From: Ctenosaura bakeri | Lineage: Eukaryota > Chordata > Lepidosauria > Squamata > Iguanidae | Reading direction: 5' to 3' | Assembly (NCBI GenBank): GCA_948474755.1 | Contig: CAOLHI010000934.1 | Coordinates: 186,001-250,000, forward strand | DNA length: 64,000 bases | Shown here: positions 21,901-34,174 of the stretch, piece after piece | Position numbering within the stretch: position 1 is the stretch's first letter | Layout of the letters: each line of letters begins with the position of its first letter | Translations under genes and position numbers: made by a program | Notes under the pieces: generated by a model | Database searches by the model: none | Told to the model about the DNA's origin: nothing | The model's input: the letters and a program-made list of their open reading frames with translations, nothing else

Positions 21901-24900
21901 TTGGGTGTCAGAGGATATGAGAATCTAGCTTTAGAATCTTACAAAACTCACCTCATCTAAGAAATTCTGGGTTAACCTCACTATCTTTAACCTCGTTTTA
22001 AAATGAGGCTTTAGGTATGTGTGACTGGTTTGTTTGCAACTTAACTGTCATGTTCAGGTTGTCCTTGCCGTTCTTTCCTCTTATGCCTTCTCTAACTTCT
22101 CTTAGAAGCATAGAGAATTGAAGACAGCAATTTATTTAATGACACCAGGTTGGCCCAGACCTCCAGCATTCAGCCTGAACAAACTGGCACCAAAGCAAAC
22201 ATATGACCTTATAGTAGTTTTGGAAATTCTGTCTAGCAACAGCATACAAAAACATATAGCAAATCACAAGAATATACTCAGCCAATCATGAAACAGCAGT
22301 CATCAAGCCATAATGGAAAATTACCAAGCAAGGACCAAGTAAAAGCTGCTCATTTGAAATCCATTCCTTACATTTCAGATTGCTATTGTTATTAGTAGAA
22401 AGTGCAAGTTAGTTGATGATGTGTCAGAATGTTGCAGTAATGCTCAATCTGCTTTTTCTAGAGATTACCAAGAACTTAACAACTCTGCAGCTTCTTCATT
22501 TTTCCTGAATTCAGAATATTTTTCCATCGGCATGATTTTACCATACTTCAGCCTCCATTGTTGCCTGGGTTGCTGTTGACAATTTTGTGTACGATCTGAA
22601 TGAAATGAAAGTCTGAACAATAACACCTATCAGCCTTAAAATTTGGTCCATACCATACCAAGTCTGCACTTTTCTGAGAAAGAAAGAAGTTTGCCTCCTA
22701 GTCCAGAACTTGCATAAAAATATTTGTGAGCTCAGCATAAATATACATAGCAAAAACAGTTCATAAACATGAATTCAGGAGCCAAATAAACAAATAATCA
22801 ATGCAGAAATCTGTAATGTTCCAAAGATACTGCCAGTAGTTGACAAATCAGGTGCAATGCTTAATACAGGTTTTCTTGATCTTTTTAGATAACAACCTCA
22901 AATTTAATAACGTGGTGATAAAGCATGTGGATTTGTGTACCATAAAAAACAGACAGAAAAATGCTTTAAATTGTCCTTGTGTGTGTATGTGTGTTTGTAT
23001 GTAGGGATGAAAAAAAAAAGCAACAGTCAAAACTTAAGTATCCAAGGAGCAGTTCAACATGACATGAGTTTTCGTCTGTTCATAAGCTACAGGGATTCAG
23101 GCTACAGTTGATAAGCTTATCTTGAAGTAAGACAGAAGTTGGGCTATGAAATTCTTACCATTTTGCAGCCATTATACAGCTGAGAGTCAAGAACTGTCAA
23201 ATTACATGAGTAATAGCTATCCATATGCAAAAGGAGGAACTGTTGACAATCGCCTCTCATCCCTTCTTTTCATTCCATCTGTGCATGTTGCAGAGCAGTC
23301 AGGGCTAAGCAAAGCTGGGCCCAGATATTACCACATTCTAGATAAGAAGTCCCCAACTCAGCAGATACTGTTGGGAGGGGAAAATAAATAAGTAAAAGAG
23401 TAGATATTTCTGAGTACAAAAGTAATGAGAGTGATAATTTCCCCCCCTTGGATTACAGGAAGAAGAAAAGGCAGTGCTAACTGTGCTGACATTGTTGAGG
23501 TTACAGCTGATGAAGCAAAGGACAATGTTGACTTGATTTCCTTTTCTTTCTTTTTTTTTTCCTTCTTCTGTCTTTTTTTTTTTTAAAGGCAATTACATTA
23601 TATCTTCTCATAAGATATGAGGGAGATTGTTATCTGGCATAATAAAAATCCAAATGACAGGCTGATAAAACTTCACAGTTGTTTATAAAGTCTTGTAAAG
23701 GCACTCTCAGAGGTATACAGATAAGAAAATCACATAACTGAAATGGCTTTTAAAAGAAACACAAACACACACACACAACACAACAACATTAGACGCTCAT
23801 GAAGGGAAAGAAAACAGGGCAAACTGTAAGGTATTCAAATCTCACAGAGTCAAGCAAGAGATGGGCAAAGGCACAAGGAGATTTAAGACTCTAACCCCAG
23901 GCTATGCCTACCCTTGCTTATTGAAACTCCTCCAGCCACTGGTTGTCTATACAAAGCAACACTAGAAGAAAGAGGTTTACAAGAAAACTGTCGGAAAAGA
24001 AGTCTTTCTCTTCCTGCCACATCTTCTGTGCAATTCCCATCTGCTGCTGCTTCCCCTGCTTCAGCTCTGCAGTAGGAAGAGGATGTAAGGAGGAAATGTT
24101 AGGCAGGGAAAAGGCTGGCTACTCCCTCCTCTTTGCTGCCATTTTTCACATGAAAATTTTATCCTCTGCTGTTTTGTGAGGAAGTAAGATTTCAATATCC
24201 CTAGTAGCCCTGGAATGTGCTATTTGGAGCAGCTTGTTCTAGCCCTAGTGATGGCTATTCAAATTCTGGTGGTATGCACATAAAATTTTATTTTTATGAT
24301 GGCTAAATATCTTAGAAGGTAAATAATTGTTTAACTGATCCTCTGAGGTTAGGACAGGAAACAGGAGCCTTTGACTACAGCATTGTTATGAGCTTTCTAA
24401 ATGCAAGAGGCATTTTTTTTCTAGATGTAAGAGAGAGTTCCCCCCCCCCAGCTTTTATGTGCCATGATTCTAGATAAGAGAACCACATTGTGGCAAGAGT
24501 GGATGGAAAATGTTGGCTGAGGATGCTGGGAGCTGTAGTCTAACTCATTTGAAAGTTGCTGGCTATGTTAATCCAGCCCATATGTGGGTTATTCTGGTTG
24601 TTCCTAAACCAGATGAGTAGAGGCATATATTCCTGAGGTAACAAAATTCTTTTCTACATGGAAAACTCATGTGAAGGATGCTAAGGATTTGTCCTACATA
24701 TAAATCAGGCTCATCCGCACAGGTCTTAATGGCAGGCCTTCTACCACATTCGAAATTGGCATGTGATATTCCCAAGAATGGGAGATCTGTGTTTCCCAAG
24801 CTGTCTGATGTGGGAGTCTAGCAGTTTGTTTTCCTCAATGTACCAGGGTCTGGTACAATATTTGTGCCCATTAACTACAATTGTTCCATTCTGGTAGTCA

Positions 24901-25685
24901 GTCCTTCATGAACTGGCACCAGTCTATGGAACACCACTTTGAATAGCACTGATCTGAAATTAGTTGGGGTACTTTGACCTGCAGTGCAACAATTTCTGGA
25001 AGGCTACAAAATTCCTGCTACTGTTCTATAAGCTTATGGGATAGACTAAGAAATGGTATCAAAAGCTCTGGCAATAGTGATCCTCTTGTTGCATAAGACA
25101 AATAGGTCTGCACATACATCATGAGGCTTTTAAGCATTATTGCTGAATGGTTTCTTCCCAAGATCTGGCTTCTTATTTCCAATCAGTATGCACACACTTA
25201 AGTCAACATCACCTCTAGAACTCCTGTGCATCCTTCCCATCTGTCTTATCCTCCCCTCTGGTTTTTCTTTCATTTTCAAATTTCTTCTTTCCTGTTTTTC
25301 TAACCCCAGCCCTCTTCCTTTCCCTCTTGGGCCCCTTCCATCTTTTCTCTCAATCTTTTCCATTTCATGCCCTTTCTCCTGCTGTGCCCTTCTGTAGTGT
25401 GACCAGTGTCAGAATGGGATACCTTTGCCTGCTCTCCCAGATAGGCAAAGTGCAGTCGTGGGGCCACATGTACTCCTCAAAGTTGCTTTGTAGTCCTTGA
25501 CTACTCCAGATTCCCTGAAGATCCTTTTTGTCCGGCCCAAAGGAGGGCAAATTCTATCCTGTTGAAGCCCTAAGGCGTGGCATTCCCTCCAACTGTCCCA
25601 ATTCAATAGGGACCTTCCAAAGTAATCCTCTGTTGTCCCACTTTTTTCATCTGCTTTTAAAATGCCCTGTTTATTTTTCTTCTTC
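21901..25685. other. Largely repeat-poor stretch, no gene recognised
   Basis: It contains small simple repeats (GT-rich at 22977-23003, T-rich at 23546-23585, CA at 23761-23776) and a hAT-like scrap at 24510-24560 (GGCTGAGGATGCTGGGAGCT). Several open frames of 60-90 codons exist, but none has a domain signature. Parts of 22.3-23.1 kb are AT-rich and complex and could include conserved non-coding DNA. Confidence 0.4.
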
Positions 25686-25761
25686 CCACTTTCTTCCTTT
25701 GTCCTCAGCTGATTTCAATTGGTGCAAACTGAGTTCAAAGTGCAAAAGTAGTTTGTACTCA
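25686..25761 (+). mobile_element. Family E repeat, copy 3, left arm
   Basis: TTCCTTTGTCCTCAGCTGAT and GTGCAAACTGAGTTCAAAGT form the left arm, matching the inverse of 21786-21872. The arm ends at GTTTGTACTCA (25751-25761), the target duplicated by the following SINE. The element resumes at 26168. Confidence 0.65.
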
Positions 25762-26156
25762 GTTTGTTGTTGTGTGCCTTCAAGCCATTTCCAACTTAGG
25801 AGGAACCTAAGGAAAACCTATCATAGGGTTTTTCTAGGGCTGAGAGTGTATGATGTGCATAAGATCACCCAGTGGATTTCCATGGCTGAGTGGGGAGTTG
25901 AACCCATTTCCACATTACACTGTTATAGTGCTATTATTCCCCTTTCAACATCTTGTGGAATTCTGGACTTTGCAGTTTACTGAGGCCAAAGAGCTCTCTG
26001 GCTGAGAAGTTGAAATGCCTCTCCCTAAACTGCAAACCCCAGGATTCCATAGGAATGTTGAAAGTGCAATAATAGCGCTATAACAGTGTAGTGCAGAAAT
26101 GGCCCAGGTCTCCAGAGTCATAGTCTAGCATTCAAACCACTACACCAATGCTGGCT
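25762..26156 (-). mobile_element. tRNA-derived SINE (copy S5) with a MITE inside it
   Basis: On the minus strand the SINE runs from AGCCAGCATTGGTGTAGTGG (high-coordinate end) to AATGGCTTGAAGGCACACAA. It is flanked by an 11-bp direct repeat GTTTGTACTCA (25751-25761 and 26157-26167), the mark of target-primed retroposition. The B-box region is split by a palindromic MITE at 25904-26104. Nesting gives the order: family E first, then SINE, then MITE. Confidence 0.9.
25904..26104 (+). mobile_element. Palindromic MITE, family A copy 2 (nested in SINE)
   Basis: The left arm reads CCATTTCCACATTACACTG and TTATAGTGCTATTATTCC; the right arm reads TAACAGTGTAGTGCAGAAAT and GGCC. The centre is GAGGCCAAAGAGCTCTCTGG. 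Removing it restores a continuous SINE sequence around GAAC/CAGGTCTCC. The first two bases of the left terminus appear altered, so the flank duplication cannot be read. Confidence 0.9.
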
Positions 26157-26167
26157 GTTTGTACTCA

Positions 26168-26366
26168 ATTAACACAATAATATTTGACAGATGAAAACTG
26201 GGATGTGTGTGACCAACAACATTACAGTGTGGTCAAGATGGCAAAGGTTATGAGGAAGAACACACAAGCTGGGAGAGACTGCAGCAGCTTGTTTTTGCCT
26301 GAGCCTACTGGGAGGTACAAGATTCCACTTCCTCCTTTTCTCTTCCACCTGCCAAGTTACAGTTTT
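26168..26366 (+). mobile_element. Family E repeat, copy 3, core
   Basis: After the SINE the element continues with GACAGATGAAAACTGGGATG, CATTACAGTGTGGTCAAGAT, GAGGAAGAACACACAAGCTG and GCCTACTGGGAGGTACAAGA. No right arm follows. Confidence 0.65.
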
Positions 26367-28436
26367 TAGCAGGAGAGCTTTTAAAGAGGGTGATGTACTG
26401 TCTTATTTAAAACTGCCTTTAAAAAGTGATTGCATGCTTTCAATTTTGTTAGTGTCACTAACAGAATAATTCTATGTAAATATTGATCTTTTGTATTTGT
26501 AAACCATGTTGCATTTGTTTTAATTTGTAAGGCTGATTCCTAGTTTTAGAGATGGAAAACTGGGGTATAAATAAATAGCTTTGAAAGTTCCCCCCCCCAC
26601 TTCCAGAATCCCCCAGTAAGCATGGCAGTCTATCAAAATGTTTCCAAGTTCTGGTACATTCATTGTTAAACCAGTATTTAAGAAAAAGAGACAGGGCAAC
26701 ATTTTGCATCTCTGCCTATCGTGGTTTCTGAAATCTTGGCATATACATCTTTTAAATATATTTCTTATCATCACTGGTGAGGACAAATGTATCAGCAAAC
26801 ACTAGTTTGCTGTTTCTTAATCTGAGTAGCCAGATTACTCTGCGGGCTTTTGACTGAACGGTTCTGTCTTTAACTTTAGGTTGACAATGCAGTGTTGCTG
26901 TGAGCATTGTAAAGTGTCACAAAGTCCACCTTAAATCATAACAAACTCCGTAGCTTAATGTAAGCCAGTCCTATAAGCCTTATGTCAATGCACTATTTCA
27001 CTAATTAAAAGGGTCACAAGTTCAAGTCCACATAGAATTCTCATGTTTTCCCCCTTCTCCTTCTCTCCCTCATTAGGGGAGAAACAAGAAGATAGAAGAA
27101 TGAAAAAAAAAACAATGAAGAAAAAAAAGTTGAACAAACATCCTGTACTTTTATAATAATGCTACATTGGAGCATAGGATTTATATCTTTTAGAACAAAG
27201 ATAAGGTTTTTCTTGAAGCATGCCTGCAGTATTTATCCACTGCAGTTCAACACTATTTAGGGATGGAGAAATATATCTGAAGTTATTTATTGGCATGAGA
27301 TCTCTCTCTGCCACAACTTTTTAATGGATAAATCATTCAATGTTTGTTTCTTATTTTTCTGATCTTAGACCATTAAAAAAGTCCACCTGAAATTATGTTT
27401 GTATTTGCTCACACATTTCTCCTCTTACAATATTTTGTACTTTTTTTTTTTGCCTAATGTAGACACGTTACAAGCAGGTTTTTTTATTTAGTACATTTTT
27501 TGTATATTAACTTCATTGCTATATGCATTTTTTTCTGAACGTCTCCCCCTAACATGCATATTTTGCTATTCATTACTTTTATTGGAGAAGTACCTCACAA
27601 AATCTAGAGAAGTATAAATAGAAGAATTGTTTTTCTGTTTACACATTGGTATGAAAAATGTTTACAAAGTTAGCTGACATTAATGTGTGAACTAAACTTA
27701 CATCTTCTTCATCCTATCATGGAGTTTTATGTTTAGCAGCCCTCAAAAGTCCCGTCCTTCATGAATTTATCTAATCTTATTTTAAGGCAGCTACCTTGCG
27801 GAAGTGAATCCTGTTATGTTTTCTACTATGCATGTGTGAAGAAGTACTTCATTTTGTTTGTCCTGATCTTAACTCCATCAGATTCGGCGAGCGTGGGCAG
27901 TAGTTAAGGACAATGGGGATTGTCATCCAACAACATTCATCCTCAAGTTTTCTATCCCTGCTTTCAAGTATCATAATAGTGCGGTATTTCTGTGTGTGAA
28001 AACTAACTGTTCCTATAAAGTTATAGGAACAGAAAAAGTTCATTTTGTTCATTTAGCCTTAGATTATCTACTGTGCCATTTACAGTCCTGTTAACTAGCG
28101 TAGGTATGCAGTAGAGTAAAGGGAGGCACCACAGCATGGGTGAAATGTGGATGCCATGCCAACAAGGGAGGCAATTGTCGCTGTGAAGGGGGTTGTGAAT
28201 AGGAGATTGTCTTTGTCAAGATAGAAAGCTGCCCTGCTGTTTGGGAGCTGGCATAACAGCTTCTGGAGGCAAGGGAGATGACTTTCTCTTCCATGTCCCT
28301 GCCACCACTGCCAAAAAATATGGCACAATGGAGTCACCAATAGGGTTTTAGTAAGTGACTGCCGTGGACTGTCTGACAGGTGTTTCAGATTATCTGCTAC
28401 TACATGTGCACACACACACATTAGAGAAAGAGATCT
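26367..28436. other. Mostly unassigned; degenerate T-rich repeat at 27.40-27.56 kb
   Basis: At 26535-26575 GGAAAACTGGGGTATAAATA resembles an L2/SINE tail. At 27400-27560 words like TTTTTGTATATTAACTTCAT and TATATGCATTTTTTTC recur in the style of 15.54-15.72 kb. No gene is recognised. Confidence 0.4.
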
Positions 28437-28515
28437 GATATACCAGGAATTGGACCTTGGAATTTCTGAATGCAAAGCATGTGCTTTACCACTGATTTAT
28501 GGCTTTTCCCCAGGG
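28437..28515 (-). mobile_element. Second tRNA-derived SINE type, head fragment
   Basis: The minus strand reads GGGGAAAAGCCATAAATCAG, TGGTAAAGCACATGCTTTGC and then AGGTCCAATTCCTGG. This is the order of a tRNA-derived head (A box around TGGTAAAGCA, B box around GGTCCAATTCC) like that of the Sauria-type SINEs. The tail is not recognisable. A true tRNA gene is excluded because the cloverleaf stems are not paired. Confidence 0.55.
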
Positions 28516-30427
28516 ACTATCACTGGAAGCTGATGCTACTGGATTAGATAGGTTATCCTCCTGAGAAAGAAAGAAAAAGTAAAGCAAATGGAAATTGCTT
28601 CACCTTCACTTTTCCCTTCTCACTGATCACTTACTAAGGGAGGTCAGGAAAACTGGCAGTGATAGGAAGAGGGACCATGGGCTTCAGGGTGGAGGGCAGG
28701 TAGGAGCTCACCTCAATGCTAGCCTCGTTGGGTAGAATAAATGATAATTCAGCGTTTGTAAGGGGTTCTCTCTTCCCACTCCTGCATTCCTTTTCTTCCT
28801 TGTACCTTTTTTTCTGCATTAAGCAAAGAGCTTATATTATTCAAATCAAGAAAACACAGTTATTTGCAACAATATAGTCTTTTATTGTTTTAAATTTAAG
28901 TAGGGGAGGACAAGTTATGGAGGAGCCTGCATTATACTGAAGCCCACCCCTGGTAATGGTTTCTGAGAAGTCCCTGAATGTTTTATAGGATGGGCAATTT
29001 CAAGGCCCTTGCTGTCCCTTTTAACACTTCTTTAAACTAGACTTGGCCTGGATAGTCCTTCAAACAGAAGATGCCTTTACACAGAGGACTGTCCTTTGAG
29101 AGTCCTTCAGATGAAAGACTGTTTTCTTCAATTTCAGACACATGGTTACCATAGCACTATAATATGTGGACTCGTGGGGCAGCCTGAATAAGTGGCTGAT
29201 GAGGTACAATGACAGATGTTCTTGCCTCCATATCTTGCCTGGTCTAGATGAACTATTGGTTCTGGTCTAGATGAACCTGAAAAGCTTAATTTTACATTGT
29301 TAGCTATGTGTGCTGTTCTCCCTGCCATGCATGTTTCCTCCCTCTGCAGCCCATCCAAAATTCTGTGTGTAGGAATCTGCATGTACATGGCATCATTAAA
29401 TAAAGGCAACAGTCTACACATTTTTAAAAAGAGTGTAGTTCTCTAATATTTCACATATCTGATGGATGCAAGCAGCCATATATGGCTATATGCTTAAATA
29501 CGAGTTCTGTTAATACCTGCCACTTTTGTAAAATATTGTAAATACAATCCAAGAGAAATTAGAGTCTATTTTTTTCCAAAATTAATCATCTGTTCAGGTG
29601 AACTGGAAGAGCCACGGCATCAGCTCATCAGTATTTTCTATGGCAAATGGAAAAAGAACACAGTTGTGTGGTCTATGAGGAAAATATTTTCTATTAATTA
29701 AATGTAGATTCTGCTTTTGCAGCCATAATGAGTTTCACTATGGCTGGATGTGCCCACATTCCTGATCACCATTAAAACAGCTTGAAAACTGACAATGATG
29801 CTGCAAACTAAACAGGTTATTATTTGAGGGAAAAATGTACAAAGAAATAATTGAGCAATTCCAAATACCATCGTACTTCCAATTGTCAAAAATCCTCCCT
29901 CATCATCTGAACAATCTCTTTCTCTGGTTTGAGACTTTATTAATGAAACTAAAAGACATCTATAATAGATAAACAATACATCGTATGGGATTCACACACA
30001 CTTTTTATAATACAGATCACTAACACTTCTCCGTTCAGATTATATCAGATCATTTTGCCCGATCTGCAGTTTGTCAATCTCTGCATTCTTGTTAATCATT
30101 GAAGCAACTACATTTAACAAAGAAAGGGGAAAAATGATTTGCTTGGATACAAGTCTAGAGACAAACAGGGCACCAGTAGTTTTTTTAGCCTGAGAAAGCA
30201 AATCACACAATATAAATAAAAGGTCACAAGAAATTAACATAACTACTTTACATTTTAATATAGAACCACATAAAGACATGAATTTATCCACTCTGGTGTT
30301 TGAGATTAAAACCCCCCACAAACATTCCTTAAAGCTGATTGGACCAGGGAGCAGAGGGAATGGATATAATGGTAAGAACTGTTTGATAGGGCAACAGACT
30401 CTTTTGAAAAGTGGTGGGCATGTCTTC
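28516..30427. other. No recognisable gene or element
   Basis: Largely single-copy-looking, AT-rich DNA. Open frames such as 30040-30429 (minus, 129 codons) lack recognisable domains and have no supporting splice context. Confidence 0.4.
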
Positions 30428-30556
30428 ATTAGAGCATTTTAAACAGAGGCTGGCTGATGACTGTCTCTTGGGGCTTATTTAGCAGCAGATTCCTGCACTG
30501 GTAGGAAGTTGGACTAGATAGTCTGTGGGGTTCTTTCCAACTCTGTGATTCTAAGG
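30428..30556 (+). mobile_element. CR1 LINE 3' end fragment
   Basis: TTTTAAACAGAGGCTGGCTG matches the last codons of CR1 ORF2 (FKQRL...). GGAAGTTGGACTAGATAGTC and TTCCAACTCTGTGATTCTA follow, the CR1 3' untranslated end. It is only about 130 bp and more diverged than the long CR1 copies. Confidence 0.85.
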
Positions 30557-31199
30557 CAGCTGCCCAGGGGATGTGGGAAAACTCAACTTTCCTTCATATC
30601 AGTGGTGGGCAGATTTCAGGCATGCAGGATCTATACTCCTGTATGGGAACTTCAAGGACCACCAAACAGAGGTCAGTGCAAAATAGTGGTAGAATTAGAG
30701 GCAAAATTACACAACATGCTTATCTTGGGTTTTTCTTTAATTTATCTAGTTTTACACACACAAAAATTCTTGGTTCTCTTCTCTCTTCCTTGCTTGCAGT
30801 TGTCTTCATTTCAGCATTCTGATTTGGGAAGAGGCATCTTTTTGCTGCTATTGTTGTTGTAAAACAATTGAAACCTCTTGCTGATCTACTGTGAGACACC
30901 AGAAGATCACAAGCTATTGTCTACCTGCTGCTGCCACCTCATACCATTTTCTGAAAGGAAATTGGGCCTGGCAATGTGTAGTAGGTGGCATTAGAAAAAG
31001 TATAGTCTGTCTGTCTGTCTCTATCCTAGACTGGATTCCTTATTTAATTTAAGGCCAGCAGGATTTAGCTTGTTTCTCAATAGTGCATCTCAGATCGAAG
31101 TGTGAGAACTACTGTGATCCATTCACTAAGCAAATCCTACAAACTTCACTGCTGCCCACTTGAATTTTTGTTAATTACGTCCACAGGCAAACTTATTGG
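30557..31199. other. No recognisable gene or element
   Basis: A short (GTCT)n patch lies at about 31004-31021. Nothing else is recognised. Confidence 0.4.
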
Positions 31200-32503
31200 A
31201 AGAAGGATATTTAGGTGAAGGAATTCCTATTAGTGCGACATATTAATCTCAAACATATTGCTGCAACAAAGACTTAAAAACGATGGTTTAGGAAAGTTGA
31301 TGGGGTAGGGGAGAAATGAGAAGAAAAGGGAGGAAAACTGGACCTCCGCGCAGATTTTAGAAAATAATTAGTGCTCTAACATAAATAGATGTCACCAACT
31401 GTAGTAATGTCTACGGGAAATAAATAACAGTGGAACACAATAAAACTCCCTGTAATGTACTCTGTTGTAATATTGATGGTAGCATATGGCAACCATCTGA
31501 CAGCTGTTAAACAGATGTGGCAATTAGCAAACCTTATGGTCATGCTGTTAAGATTATTATGCAACACGTTCTTTAGCAAAATTAGATGACTTCCTACTTT
31601 CAGTAGCTTTACGCATGTGGAGAGCTAGTCTTACATCCCATTTAGGCAGTATTGTTAGTTAATGTCTTGTGTGTGTGCGTGTGTGCGTGCGTGTGTATGC
31701 AAATACACCATACATATACATTTATATACAGGGAGAAAAGAGAGATGATGCCTCATGGAAGATTTAGAGAAATTCAGAATTTAAACAAGAACAATATCAA
31801 TTCCGCTGTGCAGCAGATACTTCAATTATAATAGCTAATGGACAAATTGAGAGATAAAAAGACTTTTCTATCATGTTGAAATTCAATGAACAGTTTTCAA
31901 TTAGGCACCAAGTATAAAAAGAGAAAAAAGGAAGATACTTTTCCTTGATGTTAACATTGCAGAGAAAGATGAGAGCAGTCCCGCATTTCCATTATACAGA
32001 AGAGATGCAGATAATGATGCATATTTAAATTATAAATCAGGTCACTATCTGCCAAATGAAAGCAATATCAATTAGAGTGAAGGTGGATCAGCCTTTAAAA
32101 TGCCTTATATTTAATGACAAAAGTGTGATTGTTAATCTTGCCAGGCCAACAAAGAGATAATTTAAGGCAGCAACAAATCAAGGAATAATGTCAAAAAAAT
32201 AAGCCCCTGTAGCTTTTTGTGTGGGGAGGGGGGCAGTATTATTATAATTAATAGACTTCGAATGACTTTTTTTTGGTGGGTTATGGGCTTTCACCAAAGC
32301 ATTTATGGCAGACATTAAATATAAAACTCGAAATAGTGGGTTTGACTAAGGTTGACTTGAGGGTCCTTAAGCCCTTTCCACTACAGTAATTCCTGTAAAA
32401 TAATAGTTTCATTTATAGGCTTAATTTATAATGTTGAATTTATGCCAGTTCATCTGATATAAATCATGATTATGGCATGATCTATTGTATGTCACTTGAG
32501 CTA
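31200..32503. other. Repeat-poor AT-rich block, candidate conserved non-coding DNA
   Basis: No mobile element is recognised over about 1.3 kb, apart from a TG/TGCG simple repeat at 31668-31698, while the rest of the window is densely invaded. The text is even and complex, with many TAAT, ATTA and TTTAAAT words, for example around 31.98-32.20 kb and 32.39-32.52 kb. This is the look of vertebrate developmental enhancers. Conservation cannot be tested here, so it is inference. Confidence 0.35.
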
Positions 32504-33058
32504 ATGCAAATTAAATATCATTACATTTTTAAGGGGAGGAGGAAACCCCTCCATGTTAAAATAACACTGTCTAGTCCACAAATAGCTTAGCTAGCTGTTA
32601 AGTTGAATGCAAATGTAGTTTGCATGAGTAGGATGGTGTGATGGCTGGCACTTTGGGGCATAGTCATAGATCTCTTTGTGAGCCAGATGATCTCTAGAAT
32701 AATGAAGTGTAGGAAGGTGTGGAAAGAGTGTTCTTATCTCCGCTGGGCTATCTATCCTATGGGGACTGGTGATGTAATTAAATGGGGACCTGTCATTTCC
32801 TCCATCCCAACTGAGTCAATGCTCACCCTGACATCTTAGCGGAGGTTTTCAATGTATGACACATACTGACTCAAGTAACGGCTGATGGCTTCCATGTCAG
32901 TATGGTGGTCACACTGAATTGTATCTCTAAAATAGCTTCAATGGCATCAAAGTTTGGACTCAGTCCCAGAGTTGGCTGACTTCCTCACTGACACAGAAAT
33001 TGACTAATTTATGCAAATTACATATAAAGTTTGCATAATTTATATCATTAATGCAAAC
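32504..33058. promoter_or_regulatory. Cluster of octamer-like (POU) motifs
   Basis: Exact ATGCAAAT occurs at 32504-32511, 32607-32614 and 33011-33018. One-mismatch forms GTTTGCAT occur at 32618-32625 and 33029-33036, and ATGCAAAC at 33051-33058. Two of these form close inverted pairs (32607-32625 and 33011-33036). The octamer is the recognition site of POU/Oct factors. AT-rich DNA raises the chance rate, so function is unproven. Confidence 0.35.
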
Positions 33059-33791
33059 ATAACATTGCAGAGAACTTCACTGTGCTGAAGATGCATGCCC
33101 TACCCCCACCTGTTGTACTGGACAACTGGCTCTGGATCCTTGTTTTGATTTCCCACAATGCCCCTGAATTAAGCAACACTTTTAGTATGGTGGAAAGTTA
33201 AAATGGTGGCAAAACCCCAGCAGCCACAGACCCAACAGATCACAACCTAAGCAGCAGCTGCTGCTCTTCCTCCTGCTGGCTTTTCATTGCCATTTGGTGA
33301 GCCTTTCAATGACCAAGAGCATAGGAAGTGAACAATCAGAATCCTTGGGGCCCAGTCAGGCTTGGAGTTGGCCCTCTCTTCTGCCTGAAGTACTTGGGGG
33401 CTGAGTCCGTGACTGTGTAGCAGAGCACTGAGAAGTTACTGATTTGGACCAGAAATCCCAGAATAGAATCCCCCAGACAGCATTGACAGTAGGAGTTGTA
33501 GTCCAAAAAACTGTGAAAGTTGTAAACTCATCTGCCTCTCAAAAAACCTGGACTTTTGGAACTGAAGTCCAAAAATATAAGGCAGTATTCTACATTAACT
33601 ATTTAGTTAAGTATACTGATGTTGGTTAGTGTATTTACCTCTCCTGGTCCAATCCCAAACCCTCAAACCTGATGGAAATGTCATTCACCCATGCACTGAT
33701 CACTGGCTGATCCCTTCATTTAGCTGATACCCAGTAAAGGAGGTGGGACAGAGAGTTACAATTGTGACAATAGTGTCACCATTGTAACTAA
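33059..33791. other. Unassigned, with a hAT-like scrap
   Basis: At about 33475-33520 the words CATTGACAGTAGGAGTTGTA and GTCCAAAAAACTGTG resemble the hAT-type MITE. No gene is recognised. Confidence 0.35.
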
Positions 33792-34174
33792 AGCCCTTTC
33801 TGCAGCTTACTTCTGTCCCAGTGGCGTCTGGTGATGACGGTGGCAGTGGCTCTCCTGGGAGGGGGTAAGATGGAGCACTCCCCTCTGCACTAGCTGCCTG
33901 TGATATCTAGGAAGTGTTATGGCTGTGCTGGTGCAGGAAGTGGAGCCATTGTGATTCCAGGATTTCCACAAGCAAGGTAAGTGCGAGCACATGGCAGGAG
34001 GGTGGCACAATTACCAGTCATTGACAGGGAAAATGCATCAATGATTTGTGATGTGATCACACAACCTGGGGACAGAAGAAGGATGGGTCCGGGACAATGT
34101 TGTGCATAAGCATTGTCCTGGCCCTGTCCTTCATCTGTCCCCATGGTGGTTGGGTGTGTTGCATGGAAAGGGTC
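33792..34174 (-). mobile_element. Family B non-autonomous DNA element, copy 1
   Basis: The ends are AGCCCTTTCTGCAG and the inverse GCATGGAAAGGGTC. TAA flanks both sides (33789-33791 and 34175-34177), a 3-bp duplication. The interior is the reverse complement of the copy at 38.96-39.37 kb: shared inverted words include GGTAAGTG, CATTGACAGGGAAAA, GTGATCACAC and GGACAATGTTGTGCAT. Short open frames inside are incidental. A PIF/Harbinger-type origin fits the 3-bp flank. Confidence 0.75.

Noticed and set aside
28437..28515. Possible alanine-type tRNA gene on the minus strand
   Set aside because: A and B box-like words are present, but the acceptor and anticodon stems do not pair; it fits a SINE head.
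33792..34174. A gene inside the family B element (short overlapping frames)
   Set aside because: Frames are shorter than 80 codons, not conserved with the other two copies, and the element is a non-autonomous DNA transposon.
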